From Knoellia locipacati (GTDB lineage Bacteria; Actinomycetota; Actinomycetes; Actinomycetales; Dermatophilaceae), in assembly GCF_007992835.1 (NCBI RefSeq), contig NZ_BKBA01000011.1:186001-250000 (forward strand): a stretch of DNA of 64,000 nucleotides, given 5' to 3'. Each line of letters opens with the position of its first letter. The stretch's first letter is position 1. Below are positions 8,073 through 16,782 of the stretch, piece by piece. Position numbers and translations under genes: made by a program. The notes beneath the pieces were generated by a model. The model was given only the letters and a program-made list of their open reading frames with translations, had not been told where the DNA came from and did no database searches.

Positions 8073-8762
8073 ATGGGACAGATCGGTATGCCGGGTGGTT
8101 CCGCAGAGCGCCCCGCGGTCTTCTTCCGCGACGCGGCCGAGTTCCGGGCCTGGCTCGAGGCCAACCACGAGAGCGCCACCGAGCTGTGGATGGGGCTGCA
8201 CAAGAAGCACGTGCCCGACCGCGGCCTCACGTGGGAGGACGCCGTGCCCGAGGCCCTGTGCTTCGGCTGGATCGACAGCGTCTCGCAGACCATCGACGAG
8301 GACTCGCGCCGCCAGCGGTGGACGCCGCGCAAGTCGTCGAGCGTCTGGAGCGCGGTCAACATCGCGCACGTCGAGCGGCTCACCGCGGCGGGTCTCATGC
8401 GTCCTGCCGGTCTCGCAGTGTTCGAGCGGCGCAAGCCCGAGCTGAGCGGCTACTCCTACGAGACCCGTCAGCGGCTCGGTGACGACCAGCGCGCCCGGCT
8501 GCTCGCCGACCCCGCGGCCGCGGCGTTCTGGGAGGTCGCGACGCCGTCCTACCGCAACGTCGCGGAGAACTGGGTCGCCACGGCCAAGCGCGAGGAGACG
8601 CGCGAGTCCCGGCTGGTGCAGCTCATCGACGACAGCGCACACGGGCGCCTCATCCCCAGCCAGCGCTACGGCACGACGCCCAAGTGGGTCGAGCGGGCTG
8701 CAGCGGCAGCCGCAGCGGCGTCGACAGGAGGGACGGCGTCCACGCAGGACGCCGGCGCCTAG
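8073..8762 (+). CDS. YdeI/OmpD-associated family protein
   Basis: A 229-residue protein of the YdeI/OmpD-associated family, of unknown biochemical role. The family marks are visible: FFRDAAEFRAWLEANH, the ELWMGLHKK block, EALCFGWIDSVSQTID and the RRQRWTPRKSSSVWSAVN segment in the first half, and a helical C-terminal region. It follows dusB by 13 bases and is probably co-transcribed. Its stop shares CTAG (8759-8762) with the convergent lipoprotein gene, as at 5983-5986. Confidence 0.88.
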   Translation: MGQIGMPGGSAERPAVFFRDAAEFRAWLEANHESATELWMGLHKKHVPDRGLTWEDAVPEALCFGWIDSVSQTIDEDSRRQRWTPRKSSSVWSAVNIAHVERLTAAGLMRPAGLAVFERRKPELSGYSYETRQRLGDDQRARLLADPAAAAFWEVATPSYRNVAENWVATAKREETRESRLVQLIDDSAHGRLIPSQRYGTTPKWVERAAAAAAAASTGGTASTQDAGA

Positions 8763-9490
8763 CCCTTCCCGACGAGGTTGGGCGGCGGCGCGATCGCCTC
8801 GACCGCCGAGCCCCACCCGGTGAAGACCGACGTCGTGACCTCGTCGCCGGCGGTGACGACGAGCTCGAGGGGGCGCCGGTCGCCGTCGACGCAGATGCGT
8901 GCCGACTGCGGCGGCGGACCGTCACCGGCGTCGGCGTCCGGGTCGGGCCCGAGCGCGAGGGTGTGGCAGGTGGCGGCCTGCGCGGCCACCGTGGCCTTCT
9001 CGGTCTTCGTGACCTTGGTGGCGTTGTCGAGGTGGCCGAGCAGACCGTCGAGCGTGACGTCCTCGAGCCGCTCGGTGGTCTCGGCGGCGGACAGCCTGGT
9101 CCAGCGGTTGTTCGACTTCCGGGCGGTCTGGTCCTTGAGGTAGCCGACACCGTCGACGACGTCGAGCGTCCAGATCTCCTCGCCGACGTGGAGCACCCGG
9201 CCCGAGGGCGGCTCGGTGAGCTCGACCTCGATCTCCTCGTGGGTCGTGTCGTCCGCGTCGCTGCCCGAGGTCGTCGTGCGCGTGACGACGACCGAGCCGG
9301 CGGCCAGGGCCGCGTCCTTGATGGGTGCGGTCGTGTCCGAGGGCTTGGCCCGGCGCGGCGTGCTCGTCGACGACGTCGCACCGTCACCGGAGCCGTCGTC
9401 GCCGCTGCCGTCGTCCGAGCAGGCGGACACCACGAAGGTGAGGGCGACCGCGCCAGCGGCCACCCGTGCCAGACGTGTGCGCACCGCCAC
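8759..9490 (-). CDS. lipoprotein, LppX/LprG-like
   Basis: A 243-residue secreted lipoprotein. The N-terminus is basic (MAVRTRLARV), followed by a hydrophobic stretch and the lipobox VSAC, then a low-complexity Gly/Ser/Asp linker. The mature domain has alternating strands and helices with VDGVGYLKD and RLEDVTLDGLLGHLDNATKV, like the LppX/LprG/LprA lipid-carrier lipoproteins of actinobacteria; that assignment is by pattern only. A start at GTG 9490 or GTG 9484 is possible; AGGGAG lies just upstream of both. The gene is convergent with the YdeI-like gene and divergent from dgt. Confidence 0.78.
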   Translation of the reverse strand: MAVRTRLARVAAGAVALTFVVSACSDDGSGDDGSGDGATSSTSTPRRAKPSDTTAPIKDAALAAGSVVVTRTTTSGSDADDTTHEEIEVELTEPPSGRVLHVGEEIWTLDVVDGVGYLKDQTARKSNNRWTRLSAAETTERLEDVTLDGLLGHLDNATKVTKTEKATVAAQAATCHTLALGPDPDADAGDGPPPQSARICVDGDRRPLELVVTAGDEVTTSVFTGWGSAVEAIAPPPNLVGKG

Positions 9491-9576
9491 CTCACTCCCT
9501 GGGTCGTCGTCGGCGCCCGGCTCCTTGCCCCGCGCAGGAGCAACCCTAAGCGGGCGGGGCCGCACCCTCTAGTGTC

Positions 9577-10806
9577 GTGCGCGTGACGTACACCGCCCGC
9601 GACCGGGAGCGCTGGGTCGCCGAGGACCCGGCGCACAAGCGTGCCGACCGTGACGACTTCGCCCGCGACCGGGCCCGGCTGGTCCACTCGGCCTCGCTGC
9701 GACGACTGTCCGCCAAGACCCAGGTGCTCCAGCCGGGCAGCGACGACTTCATCCGCAACCGCCTCACGCACAGCCTCGAGGTGGCCCAGATCGGCCGGGA
9801 GTTCGGCGCCGCGCTCGGCTGCGACGCCGACGTCGTCGACACCGCCTGCCTCGCGCACGACCTCGGCCACCCGCCGTTCGGTCACAACGGCGAGACGGCG
9901 CTCAACGAGGTCGCGGCCGACATCGGCGGGTTCGAGGGCAACGCGCAGACGCTGCGGATCCTCACCCGCCTCGAGCCCAAGCGGTTCCAGGCCGACGGTC
10001 GCCCGGCCGGCCTCAACCTCACCCGGGCCTCGCTCGACGCCACGACGAAGTACCCGTGGCCGCGTGGCGAGCTCGCTGGCTCCGCGAAGTTCGGGGTTTA
10101 TGCCGACGACCTCCCGGTCTTCGCGTGGTTCCGGGAGGGTGCCACCCCCGGACGCCGGGCGTTCGAGGCCGAGGTCATGGACTGGTCCGACGACGTCGCC
10201 TACTCGGTGCACGACGTCGAGGACGCCATCGCGTCGGGCCGTCTGGACCCCCGCCGGCTGCGCGACACTTCCGACGTCGACGCCGTCCTCGACGTGGCGA
10301 CGGCGACCTACGCCTCGGACCTCAGCCGCGACGCCCTCGGCGCCGCGCTGGAACGCATCCTTGCCACGGGGACCGTGCCCACGGCATACGCGGGCACGCG
10401 CAGCGACCTCGCCCTCCTCAAGGACATGACGTCACGGGTCATCGGCCGGTTCGTGCACTCGGTCGAGGCGGCGACCCGTGACCGACACGGCGCCGGTGCG
10501 CTGGTGCGCCACGAGGCCGACCTCGTCGTCCCGGTCGCGACCCGCGCCGAGGTCGCCGTGCTCAAGGCGGTCGCGGCGCACTTCGTCATGAACGCCGCCG
10601 AGCGCGTCGAGCTCATGGCGGGTGAGCGCGAGGTCATCGCGGACCTCGTCGGCGCCTACCGGAAGGACCCGACGCGCCTCGACGCCGACCTGCTCGCCGA
10701 CCACGAGGCCGCCCCGGACGACGGCGCGGCCCTGCGGGTGGTCGTCGACCAAGTGGCCTCGCTCACCGACGTCCGTGCCCTGGACCTGCACCGACGGTGG
10801 TGCTGA
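9577..10806 (+). CDS. dgt: deoxyguanosinetriphosphate triphosphohydrolase-like protein
   Basis: A 409-residue HD-domain nucleotide triphosphohydrolase. It has the N-terminal LRRLSAKTQVLQPGSDDFIRNRLTHS region (split here over residues 42-67) and the metal-binding motif AHDLGHPPFGHNGE near residue 95, plus a later MDWSDDVAYSVHDVED segment with the remaining HD ligand. The family splits dNTPs into deoxynucleosides and triphosphate. GTG 9577 is used; GTG 9583 is equally possible. In actinobacteria dgt commonly sits just before dnaG, as here. A CGGCATAC octamer lies in the 89-base gap to dnaG. Confidence 0.93.
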   Translation: MRVTYTARDRERWVAEDPAHKRADRDDFARDRARLVHSASLRRLSAKTQVLQPGSDDFIRNRLTHSLEVAQIGREFGAALGCDADVVDTACLAHDLGHPPFGHNGETALNEVAADIGGFEGNAQTLRILTRLEPKRFQADGRPAGLNLTRASLDATTKYPWPRGELAGSAKFGVYADDLPVFAWFREGATPGRRAFEAEVMDWSDDVAYSVHDVEDAIASGRLDPRRLRDTSDVDAVLDVATATYASDLSRDALGAALERILATGTVPTAYAGTRSDLALLKDMTSRVIGRFVHSVEAATRDRHGAGALVRHEADLVVPVATRAEVAVLKAVAAHFVMNAAERVELMAGEREVIADLVGAYRKDPTRLDADLLADHEAAPDDGAALRVVVDQVASLTDVRALDLHRRWC

Positions 10807-10895
10807 GGCAGCCTCTGGGGACATGCCGCCACCGCCCTCCGGAGCACGCGGCATACTGAAGCCCTCACTGGTGCACACGAGGACGGGAGGCGCGC

Positions 10896-12845
10896 GTGGC
10901 GGGGCGGATCAACGCTGACGACGTGCAGTCCGTCAAGGAGCGGTCCTCGATCGAGGACGTCGTGCGCGACCACGTGACGCTGCGTCCTGGCGGTGTCGGC
11001 TCGCTCAAGGGGCTGTGCCCGTTCCACGACGAGAAGACCCCGTCGTTCACGGTGCGCCCGGCCGTCGGCGCCTACCACTGCTTCGGCTGCGGCGAGGGCG
11101 GCGACGTCATCTCGTTCGTGCAGAAGGTCGAGCACCTGACGTTCGCCGAGTCGGTCGAGCGACTCGCGGCCAAGATCGGCATGGAGCTGCGCTACGAGGA
11201 GGGCGGCGGTCCCCGCACCGAGGGTGGCATCGGCCGGCGCTCGCGGCTCATCGAGGCGCACCGCGTGGCCGAGGAGTTCTATGCCTCGATCCTCGTCGAC
11301 CGGCCCGACGCGAGGCCCGGGCGCGACTTCATGCGCGACCGCGGGTTCGACCGCAAGGTCGCCGAGAAGTTCGGCATGGGCTTCGCGCCCCGTGGTGGTG
11401 AGGAGCTCACGCGGCACCTGCGCGAGAAGGGCTTCACCGAGGACGAGATGGTCACCGCCGGTCTGAGCGGGCGGGGGAGCCGCGGCCTCTACGACCGCTT
11501 CCGCGGCCGGCTCGTCTGGCCGATCCGCGACGTCACGGGCGACACCGTCGGGTTCGGTGCGCGACGCCTCCTCGACGACGACCGGATCGCTGCGAAGTAC
11601 CTCAACACCTCCGAGACCCCCATCTACAAGAAGTCGATGGTCCTCTACGGCCTCGACGCGGCGAAGAAGTCGATCGCCAGCGAGCGCCAGGCCGTCATCG
11701 TCGAGGGCTACACCGACGTCATGGCCGCCCAGCTGTCCGGTGTCGAGGGCGCCGTGGCGACCTGCGGCACGGCGTTCGGGCTGGACCACATCAAGATCCT
11801 GCGACGCATCATGCGCGACGAGGCCGACGGTGCGCCGGCCAAGGTGATCTTCACCTTCGACGGCGACGCCGCCGGCCAGAAGGCCGCGATGAAGGCGTTC
11901 GGCGAGGACCAGCGGTGGGCCTCGCAGTCGTTCGTCGCCGTCGCGCCCGACGGCATGGACCCGTGCGACCTGCGACTGGCCAAGGGCGACGAGGCGGTCA
12001 AGGCGCTCGTCGAGGACGCCGTCCCGATGTTCGAGTTCGCGGTCCGGACGACGATCAAGCGCTTCGACCTCGAGACCGCCGAGGGGCGGGTCCAGGCGAT
12101 GCAGGCGGTGGCGCCGATCATCAACTCGATCCGCGACTCCTCCCTGCGCCCCGAGTACATCCGCACCGTCGCCGGCATGCTCGGGGTCGAGGTCGAGCAG
12201 GTGCGCAGCGAGGTGCAGCGCGCCGGACGGGTCAAGGCGCGCGAGGCGACCGAGGGCCCCTCGGGGCGGCCGGGTGACCGCACGCCCGCGTCCACCGACG
12301 ACGTGCCCGAGCCCAACGCCCAGGAGGGGATGGCGGCCATGCCCGCGCCCAACCTGCGCGACCCCGTCGTCATGACCGAGCGCCAGCTGCTCCAGGCGCT
12401 GCTCCAGTACCCCACCCGCTTCAGCACCGAGACCATCGACGCGCTGCCGTCGGTCGCCTTCACGGCGCCGGCCCACGCGGCGATCTTCGACGGCATCCGC
12501 ACGGTCGCCGCGCGCGCCTCGCAGCTCTCGACGGCGGGGTGGACCTCGGCCGTCGCCGAGGCTGGGCCGCTGGCCGTGCGTGGGCTGCTCGCCGAGCTCT
12601 CCGTCGCGCCGCTGCCGACCCGGGTCGACCCAACGACCGGGCTCCCGCCGCAGCGCTACCTCGACTCGCTCGTCATCGGCGTCCACGACGCCGGGCTGAG
12701 CCGCCAGATCGCCGACGAGACGGCCGCCATCCGCCGGCTCCAGAACTCACCCGAACCCGCACCGGAGGCCATCCGTGAACGCTCCCGCCAGCTCATCGAG
12801 CTCGAGATGAGCCGGGCCCGTCTGCGCGACCGGCTCACCTCATGA
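10896..12845 (+). CDS. dnaG: DNA primase
   Basis: A 649-residue primase that makes RNA primers at the replication fork. The N-terminal CHC2 zinc finger is complete (CPFHDEKTPSF, YHCFGCGEGGD, residues 36-65). The TOPRIM core has VIVEGYTDVM and FTFDGDAAG around residues 265-320 with ATCGTAFG between. The C-terminal third is the helicase-interaction region. GTG 10896 is supported by GGGAGG (10885-10890) 5 bases upstream. The stop overlaps the next gene's ATG by 4 bases. Confidence 0.97.
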   Translation: MAGRINADDVQSVKERSSIEDVVRDHVTLRPGGVGSLKGLCPFHDEKTPSFTVRPAVGAYHCFGCGEGGDVISFVQKVEHLTFAESVERLAAKIGMELRYEEGGGPRTEGGIGRRSRLIEAHRVAEEFYASILVDRPDARPGRDFMRDRGFDRKVAEKFGMGFAPRGGEELTRHLREKGFTEDEMVTAGLSGRGSRGLYDRFRGRLVWPIRDVTGDTVGFGARRLLDDDRIAAKYLNTSETPIYKKSMVLYGLDAAKKSIASERQAVIVEGYTDVMAAQLSGVEGAVATCGTAFGLDHIKILRRIMRDEADGAPAKVIFTFDGDAAGQKAAMKAFGEDQRWASQSFVAVAPDGMDPCDLRLAKGDEAVKALVEDAVPMFEFAVRTTIKRFDLETAEGRVQAMQAVAPIINSIRDSSLRPEYIRTVAGMLGVEVEQVRSEVQRAGRVKAREATEGPSGRPGDRTPASTDDVPEPNAQEGMAAMPAPNLRDPVVMTERQLLQALLQYPTRFSTETIDALPSVAFTAPAHAAIFDGIRTVAARASQLSTAGWTSAVAEAGPLAVRGLLAELSVAPLPTRVDPTTGLPPQRYLDSLVIGVHDAGLSRQIADETAAIRRLQNSPEPAPEAIRERSRQLIELEMSRARLRDRLTS

Positions 12846-13363
12846 GGCTCTTCGGCCGGCTGGGCCGACGCGGCCCGGACGTGCCCGACGAGGTGTCGTC
12901 GGTCCTGGGTGACCGCGCACGTGTCGTGCTGAGCGTCGCGCGCGACGAGCGTTCCGGCGCGGACCTCGTCGCGACGACGACCCACGTGTATGCCGTCCGC
13001 TCCGGTGACGTGGTCCTCGAGCGTCCGTGGCACATGGTCGACACGGGCTCCTGGGACGACCAGACCCGTCAGCTCACCGTCCAGTGGGTCGACAAGGCGC
13101 CGGCGTCGGTGTGGGAGGTCGAGCTGCCCTCGACGTTCCCCCAGGTGCTGCGCGAGCGGGTCCAGGCGACCGTCGTGCTCTCCGACGAGGTGGACCTCGG
13201 GTCGAAGCGGCGGGCGCGCGTCGTCGTCCGCAAGGACCTCGCGACGCAGGCGCTGCTCGGTCAGACGATCCTCGGCAGGGGAGTGCGGTCCACCGATCCC
13301 GGGGTGCGTGACGAGACCCGCGCGGCGCTCGACCGGCTCCGCGAGCAGGTCGGTCTCGACTGA
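12842..13363 (+). CDS. conserved hypothetical protein downstream of dnaG
   Basis: A 173-residue soluble protein with no domain I can name. It has a beta-rich first half (LVATTTHVYAVRSGDVVLERPWHM in residues 40-65) and a charged helical C-terminus. It is translationally coupled to dnaG by ATGA and a comparable small gene follows dnaG in many actinobacteria, as far as I recall. The GTATGCCG octamer at 12988 encodes its Val-Tyr-Ala-Val stretch using the rare TAT codon. Function unknown. Confidence 0.82.
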   Translation: MRLFGRLGRRGPDVPDEVSSVLGDRARVVLSVARDERSGADLVATTTHVYAVRSGDVVLERPWHMVDTGSWDDQTRQLTVQWVDKAPASVWEVELPSTFPQVLRERVQATVVLSDEVDLGSKRRARVVVRKDLATQALLGQTILGRGVRSTDPGVRDETRAALDRLREQVGLD

Positions 13364-13397
13364 CCTGCAGGCCCCGGCCGGGGCCGCGGGAGCCGTT

Positions 13398-13427
13398 TTC
13401 GTGACTGGCCCCACCCTTTGCTATCGT
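13398..13427 (+). promoter_or_regulatory. putative promoter of tRNA-Asn
   Basis: TTCGTG (13398-13403) and TATCGT (13422-13427) are separated by 18 bases, which fits a vegetative actinobacterial promoter. They lie 60 bases before the mature tRNA-Asn, in the gap after the dnaG-linked gene. Confidence 0.5.
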
Positions 13428-13486
13428 TGCGCAGCGCGCCGCCCGCGGCACGCCACGTGCGTCAGTCATCACTGACCGACCTGCGT

Positions 13487-13559
13487 TCCCCTGTAGCTCA
13501 ATTGGCAGAGCAGCCGACTGTTAATCGGCAGGTTGTTGGTTCGAGTCCAACCGGGGGAG
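13487..13559 (+). tRNA. tRNA-Asn (anticodon GTT)
   Basis: A 73-base cloverleaf. The acceptor TCCCCTG pairs with CGGGGGA; the D arm is AGCTCAATTGGCAGAGC; the anticodon stem-loop CCGACTGTTAATCGG presents GTT; the T arm carries GGTTCGAGTCC. Discriminator G, and CCA is not encoded. Confidence 0.97.
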
Positions 13560-13587
13560 CAACCGGATGTCGTCCGACGTCCGCGAC

Positions 13588-13626
13588 AGCCGGAGCCACG
13601 ACCTGTGGGTCCGGCTCTCGCGTTTT
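13588..13626 (+). terminator. terminator after tRNA-Asn
   Basis: AGCCGGAGCCAC (13588-13599) pairs with GTGGGTCCGGCT (13605-13616), one G-G mismatch, followed by CTCGCG and TTTT at 13623-13626. I see nothing else in 13627-13733 before the phosphatase gene. Confidence 0.75.
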
Positions 13627-13733
13627 CGAGCCCCCACCTGCGGCGATGCCCCAGCACCTCGTCCTGCGCGTCGTGGCCCTCGAGGGCGTGCAGTGGCCTG
13701 CGGCTGACCTATGCTGCCGGAGTGTTTGATGAG

Positions 13734-15026
13734 ATGTACTCGGGAAGGTTGGAGCGCTTGCTCGATGCGGCGGAGGCGGCTTCCCCGGTGGAGGCACTCG
13801 AGACGGTGACGCGCGAGCTCGGCCGGGCGTTCGGTGCGACGGAGGTGTCCTTCCTCATCGCCGACCTGTCCGGGCGCGCCCTGGTCCGCCTCACGCACGT
13901 GCCCCTCGCGGACTCGGTGTTGGCCCGCGTGACCGCATCCGGCGAGCGCGGCGAGGCCCGGGAGCGCGCCACGGTCCTGCCCTTCGACGGCGGGCCGACC
14001 GAGCAGGCCGTCCGGACGCAGACCGTCCAGGTCGTCCCGCCCGAGGGCGCTGGAGGTGAGACGGCGGGAGCCTGGACCCTCCTCGCGCCCATCACCGAAC
14101 GCGGCGAGGTCATCGGCGTGCTCGAGATGCTGCTGCGCGAGGAGCCGGGCGCTGACACGAAGGAGCGCATCGCCCAGATGGCGCACTTCCTCGCGTTCGT
14201 CGTCATCGCCAACCGGCGGCACACCGACCTCTTCGAGTGGGGGCAGCGCAGCCGTCCGTCCAGCCTGTCCGCCGAGATCCAGCAGCGGCTGCTCCCCGCG
14301 TCCCGCACGTGCGAGGCCGGTGCGTTCACGCTCTCGGCGTGGCTCGAGCCGGCCAGCGACATCGCCGGCGACACCTTCGACTACAGCCTGGCCCGCGACC
14401 ACCTCCACCTCTCGGTGACCGACGCGATGGGTCACGGTGTCGCGGCCGCGCTCACCGCGACCCTCTGTGTGGGCGGGCTCCGTGGTGCGCGGCGTCGTGG
14501 CGCCTCGCTCCTCGAGCAGGCCGCCTCGACCAACGCCTCGCTGGTCGCGCACGCCATCGACAAGACGCTCGACGACTACGTCACCGGCATCGTCGGACGC
14601 CTCGACCTCAACACCGGCGTCCTCGAGCTCGTCAACGCCGGCCACGTCCCGCCCTATCTCGCCCGCGGTGACGAGGTGCGGTCGCTCGACCTGCCCGCGG
14701 ACCTGCCCTTCGGGCTGTTCACCGAGACGTCCTACCGCGCCACGAGCCTCACGCTCGAGCCGGGTGACCGCCTGGTCTTCGTCACCGACGGCATGCTCGA
14801 GCGCAGCGCGGCCGGGCTCGACCTGGCCGGCGTCATCGCACGCACTCGCGACCTGCACCCCCGTGAGGCCGCGCGCTACCTCGCCGACAGCATCCTCGAC
14901 GAGACCGGTGAGGACCTGCGCGACGACGCGACCATCCTGCTCGTGGACTGGTACGGCGAGCACGGGCAGGTTCGCACGACCGTCTCCGGAGCGGATCCCG
15001 CCCGAGCCAGCGCCCGACTGGTCTAG
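13734..15026 (+). CDS. PP2C-family SpoIIE-type serine phosphatase with GAF-like sensor
   Basis: A 430-residue protein. Residues 1 to about 165 look like a GAF-type sensor (EALETVTRELGRAFGATEVS, then PITERGEVIGVLEMLLRE). Residues 185-410 form the SpoIIE/PPM phosphatase: LSAEIQQRLLPASRT, the metal-binding aspartates in ASDIAGDTFDYS and VTDAMGHGVAAALTA, VNAGHVPPYL, and VFVTDGMLE. Such proteins dephosphorylate anti-anti-sigma factors in partner-switching pathways. ATG 13734 has GGAG 11 bases upstream; an in-frame GTG at 13722 would add four residues. It stands alone; no partner kinase or antagonist is adjacent. Confidence 0.9.
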   Translation: MYSGRLERLLDAAEAASPVEALETVTRELGRAFGATEVSFLIADLSGRALVRLTHVPLADSVLARVTASGERGEARERATVLPFDGGPTEQAVRTQTVQVVPPEGAGGETAGAWTLLAPITERGEVIGVLEMLLREEPGADTKERIAQMAHFLAFVVIANRRHTDLFEWGQRSRPSSLSAEIQQRLLPASRTCEAGAFTLSAWLEPASDIAGDTFDYSLARDHLHLSVTDAMGHGVAAALTATLCVGGLRGARRRGASLLEQAASTNASLVAHAIDKTLDDYVTGIVGRLDLNTGVLELVNAGHVPPYLARGDEVRSLDLPADLPFGLFTETSYRATSLTLEPGDRLVFVTDGMLERSAAGLDLAGVIARTRDLHPREAARYLADSILDETGEDLRDDATILLVDWYGEHGQVRTTVSGADPARASARLV

Positions 15027-15039
15027 GTATACGAGACAA

Positions 15040-15082
15040 CGACGAAGGGCCCGGATCCGTGACGGATCCGGGCCCTTCGTCG
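15040..15082. terminator. 20-bp hairpin terminator between convergent genes
   Basis: A perfect 20-bp stem (15040-15059 with 15063-15082, centre GGATCCG/CGGATCC) around a TGA loop. It lies between the phosphatase stop (15026) and the stop of the glutamate permease gene (15123), so it can end transcription from both sides. Confidence 0.9.
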
Positions 15083-15122
15083 TCGCTGCTCGGCGGACTG
15101 TCGCCGCTCTGCGTCGGCGGCG

Positions 15123-16001
15123 TCAGTCGGCGGCGGCCGCGCCGGGCAGGGGAGCAGGGGTGGCGTGCGCCCCGCCTGCCGTCTTGCCACGGCGGTTGAG
15201 CCGCTTCTCGACCGTGACAGCCAGCCGGGAGAGCAGGTAGTTCATCGTGATGAACAGGATGGCGGCGACGATGTAGGCCGGCACCGTGTTGGTGAAAGCC
15301 GACCCGAGCGTCTTGGACCACGTGAGCAGCTCGGTGTAGGTGATGGCCGTCCCCAGTGCCGAGTCCTTGAGGATCGTCACGAACTGGCCGATGAGCGCCG
15401 GCAGCATGGCCGTGAGGGCCTGCGGGAGCTGGATCGAGCGCAGCACCTGTCCAGTCGTGAGGCCGACGGAGAGCCCGGCCTCGCCCTGTCCCTTGGGCAG
15501 GGAGTAGACACCCGAGCGGACGAGCTCGGCGATGACCGCACCGTTGTAGAGGGTGAGGGCCGTGACCACGGCGGCGAGGGGGTTGATGTCGTTGGCGAAG
15601 ACGCCGTTGCGGGTGTAGACGCCGAACGCGAAGATCATCATGATCAGCACGGGGACGGCGCGGAAGAACTCGACGACGACGCCGCAGATCCACCTCACCG
15701 GACGGATCGTCGAGAGCCGGCCCACACCGAACAGCAACCCGAACACGCCCGCGAAGACGATCGAGATGAGCGCGGCCTTGATGGTGCCCCAGAGGCCCTT
15801 GAGGAGGTAGTCGCGCCAGACCGACCGGTCGGTGAGGAACGGCTCCCACATGTAGCCCTGGAGCTGGTTGGCCTCCTGCATCTTGCGGACGACGAAGTAC
15901 AGCGCCACGAGGGCGATGACTGCACCCACGGCCGCGAGGATCGCGTGCCGACGGCGCGCCCTGGGTCCCGGTGCGTCGAAGAGGACGGACTGCGCGCTCA
16001 T
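15123..16001 (-). CDS. gluD: glutamate/amino-acid ABC transporter permease (GluD-like)
   Basis: A 292-residue inner-membrane permease of the His/Glu/Gln type. After an N-terminal helix (residues 18-38) comes a long periplasmic loop, then the BPD-transport module with FFRAVPVLIMM and the EAA-type loop GQGEAGLSVGLTTGQVLRSIQLPQA, which contacts the ATPase. Its ATG overlaps the gluC stop by 4 bases, and it is the last gene of the minus-strand operon gluA-gluB-gluC-gluD, matching the order known in corynebacteria. Confidence 0.93.
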   Translation of the reverse strand: MSAQSVLFDAPGPRARRRHAILAAVGAVIALVALYFVVRKMQEANQLQGYMWEPFLTDRSVWRDYLLKGLWGTIKAALISIVFAGVFGLLFGVGRLSTIRPVRWICGVVVEFFRAVPVLIMMIFAFGVYTRNGVFANDINPLAAVVTALTLYNGAVIAELVRSGVYSLPKGQGEAGLSVGLTTGQVLRSIQLPQALTAMLPALIGQFVTILKDSALGTAITYTELLTWSKTLGSAFTNTVPAYIVAAILFITMNYLLSRLAVTVEKRLNRRGKTAGGAHATPAPLPGAAAAD

Positions 16002-16663
16002 CGCTTCACCGCCAGTCGACGGGACATGCTCGTGAAGAGCAGCCCGAGGGGCAGGGTGAGGATGACGAAGCCGATGGCGAAGATGAGGAACACGCTGAAC
16101 CGGCTTCCCTCGTTCTCGATGATCGTCGACATGAGGTTGGCGGCCTCCCCGGCGCCGATGACCTGCGCCACGGTGCTGTTCTTGATGAGCGCGATGATCG
16201 TGGACCCGATGGGGGCGACCGAGCCGCGGAAGGCCTGCGGCAGCAGGACATGCTGCATGCTCTGCCCGAAGGTCAGGCCGATCGCGCGCGCCGCCTCGGC
16301 CTGGCCCGCCGGCACGGTGTTGACGCCGGAGCGCAGCGCCTCGCAGATGAAGGCGCCGTGGTAGACCGACAGCATCACGACGGCCCAGCGGAAGACGTTG
16401 CTGCTGACGTCGGTGGTGTTCAGCTGGATCCCGAGGATGAAGCTCAGCCCGAGGATGCTGAAGACCATGAGCAGCGTGAGCGGGGTGTTGCGGAACGTGT
16501 TGACGTACCAGGTGCCGATCCACTGGAAGACCCGCACCGGGGAGAGTCGCAGGATCGCGACGATGGTGCCGAGGAGCATGGCGCCGACCGTCCCGAGGAT
16601 CGACAGCTGGATGGTGCCCCAGAAGGCAGCCAGCACGTCGTAGTTGCTCAGGATCTCACCCAT
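15998..16663 (-). CDS. gluC: glutamate/amino-acid ABC transporter permease (GluC-like)
   Basis: A 221-residue permease with five to six membrane helices. The conserved TFRNTPLTLLMVFS segment and the cytoplasmic loop GQAEAARAIGLTFGQSMQHVLLPQAF mark the polar amino-acid permease family. It pairs with GluD to form the channel. Its start lies 119 bases after the gluB stop, and this gap contains a strong hairpin (16706-16741) that may lower permease expression relative to the binding protein. Confidence 0.94.
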   Translation of the reverse strand: MGEILSNYDVLAAFWGTIQLSILGTVGAMLLGTIVAILRLSPVRVFQWIGTWYVNTFRNTPLTLLMVFSILGLSFILGIQLNTTDVSSNVFRWAVVMLSVYHGAFICEALRSGVNTVPAGQAEAARAIGLTFGQSMQHVLLPQAFRGSVAPIGSTIIALIKNSTVAQVIGAGEAANLMSTIIENEGSRFSVFLIFAIGFVILTLPLGLLFTSMSRRLAVKR

Positions 16664-16705
16664 GCAGGGGACCTTTCCTTGCTGTCGTCGTCGTTCGCGG
16701 GCTCA

Positions 16706-16741
16706 GGTATGCCGTCCGCCCGGGTGAGCGGACGGCATACC
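16706..16741 (-). terminator. intercistronic hairpin built from an inverted GTATGCCG pair
   Basis: GGTATGCCGTCCGC (16706-16719) pairs perfectly with GCGGACGGCATACC (16728-16741), 8-base loop; CTC and GAG flank it and can extend the stem. It lies between gluB and gluC inside the operon. There is no clear T-run, so it is better read as an attenuator or mRNA 3'-end stabiliser than a full terminator. Both arms are copies of the dispersed octamer in its 13-base form. Confidence 0.7.
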
Positions 16742-16782
16742 CGAGACGCCGTGGAGCCGGTCAGATGCCGGTCAGGTGCCGG

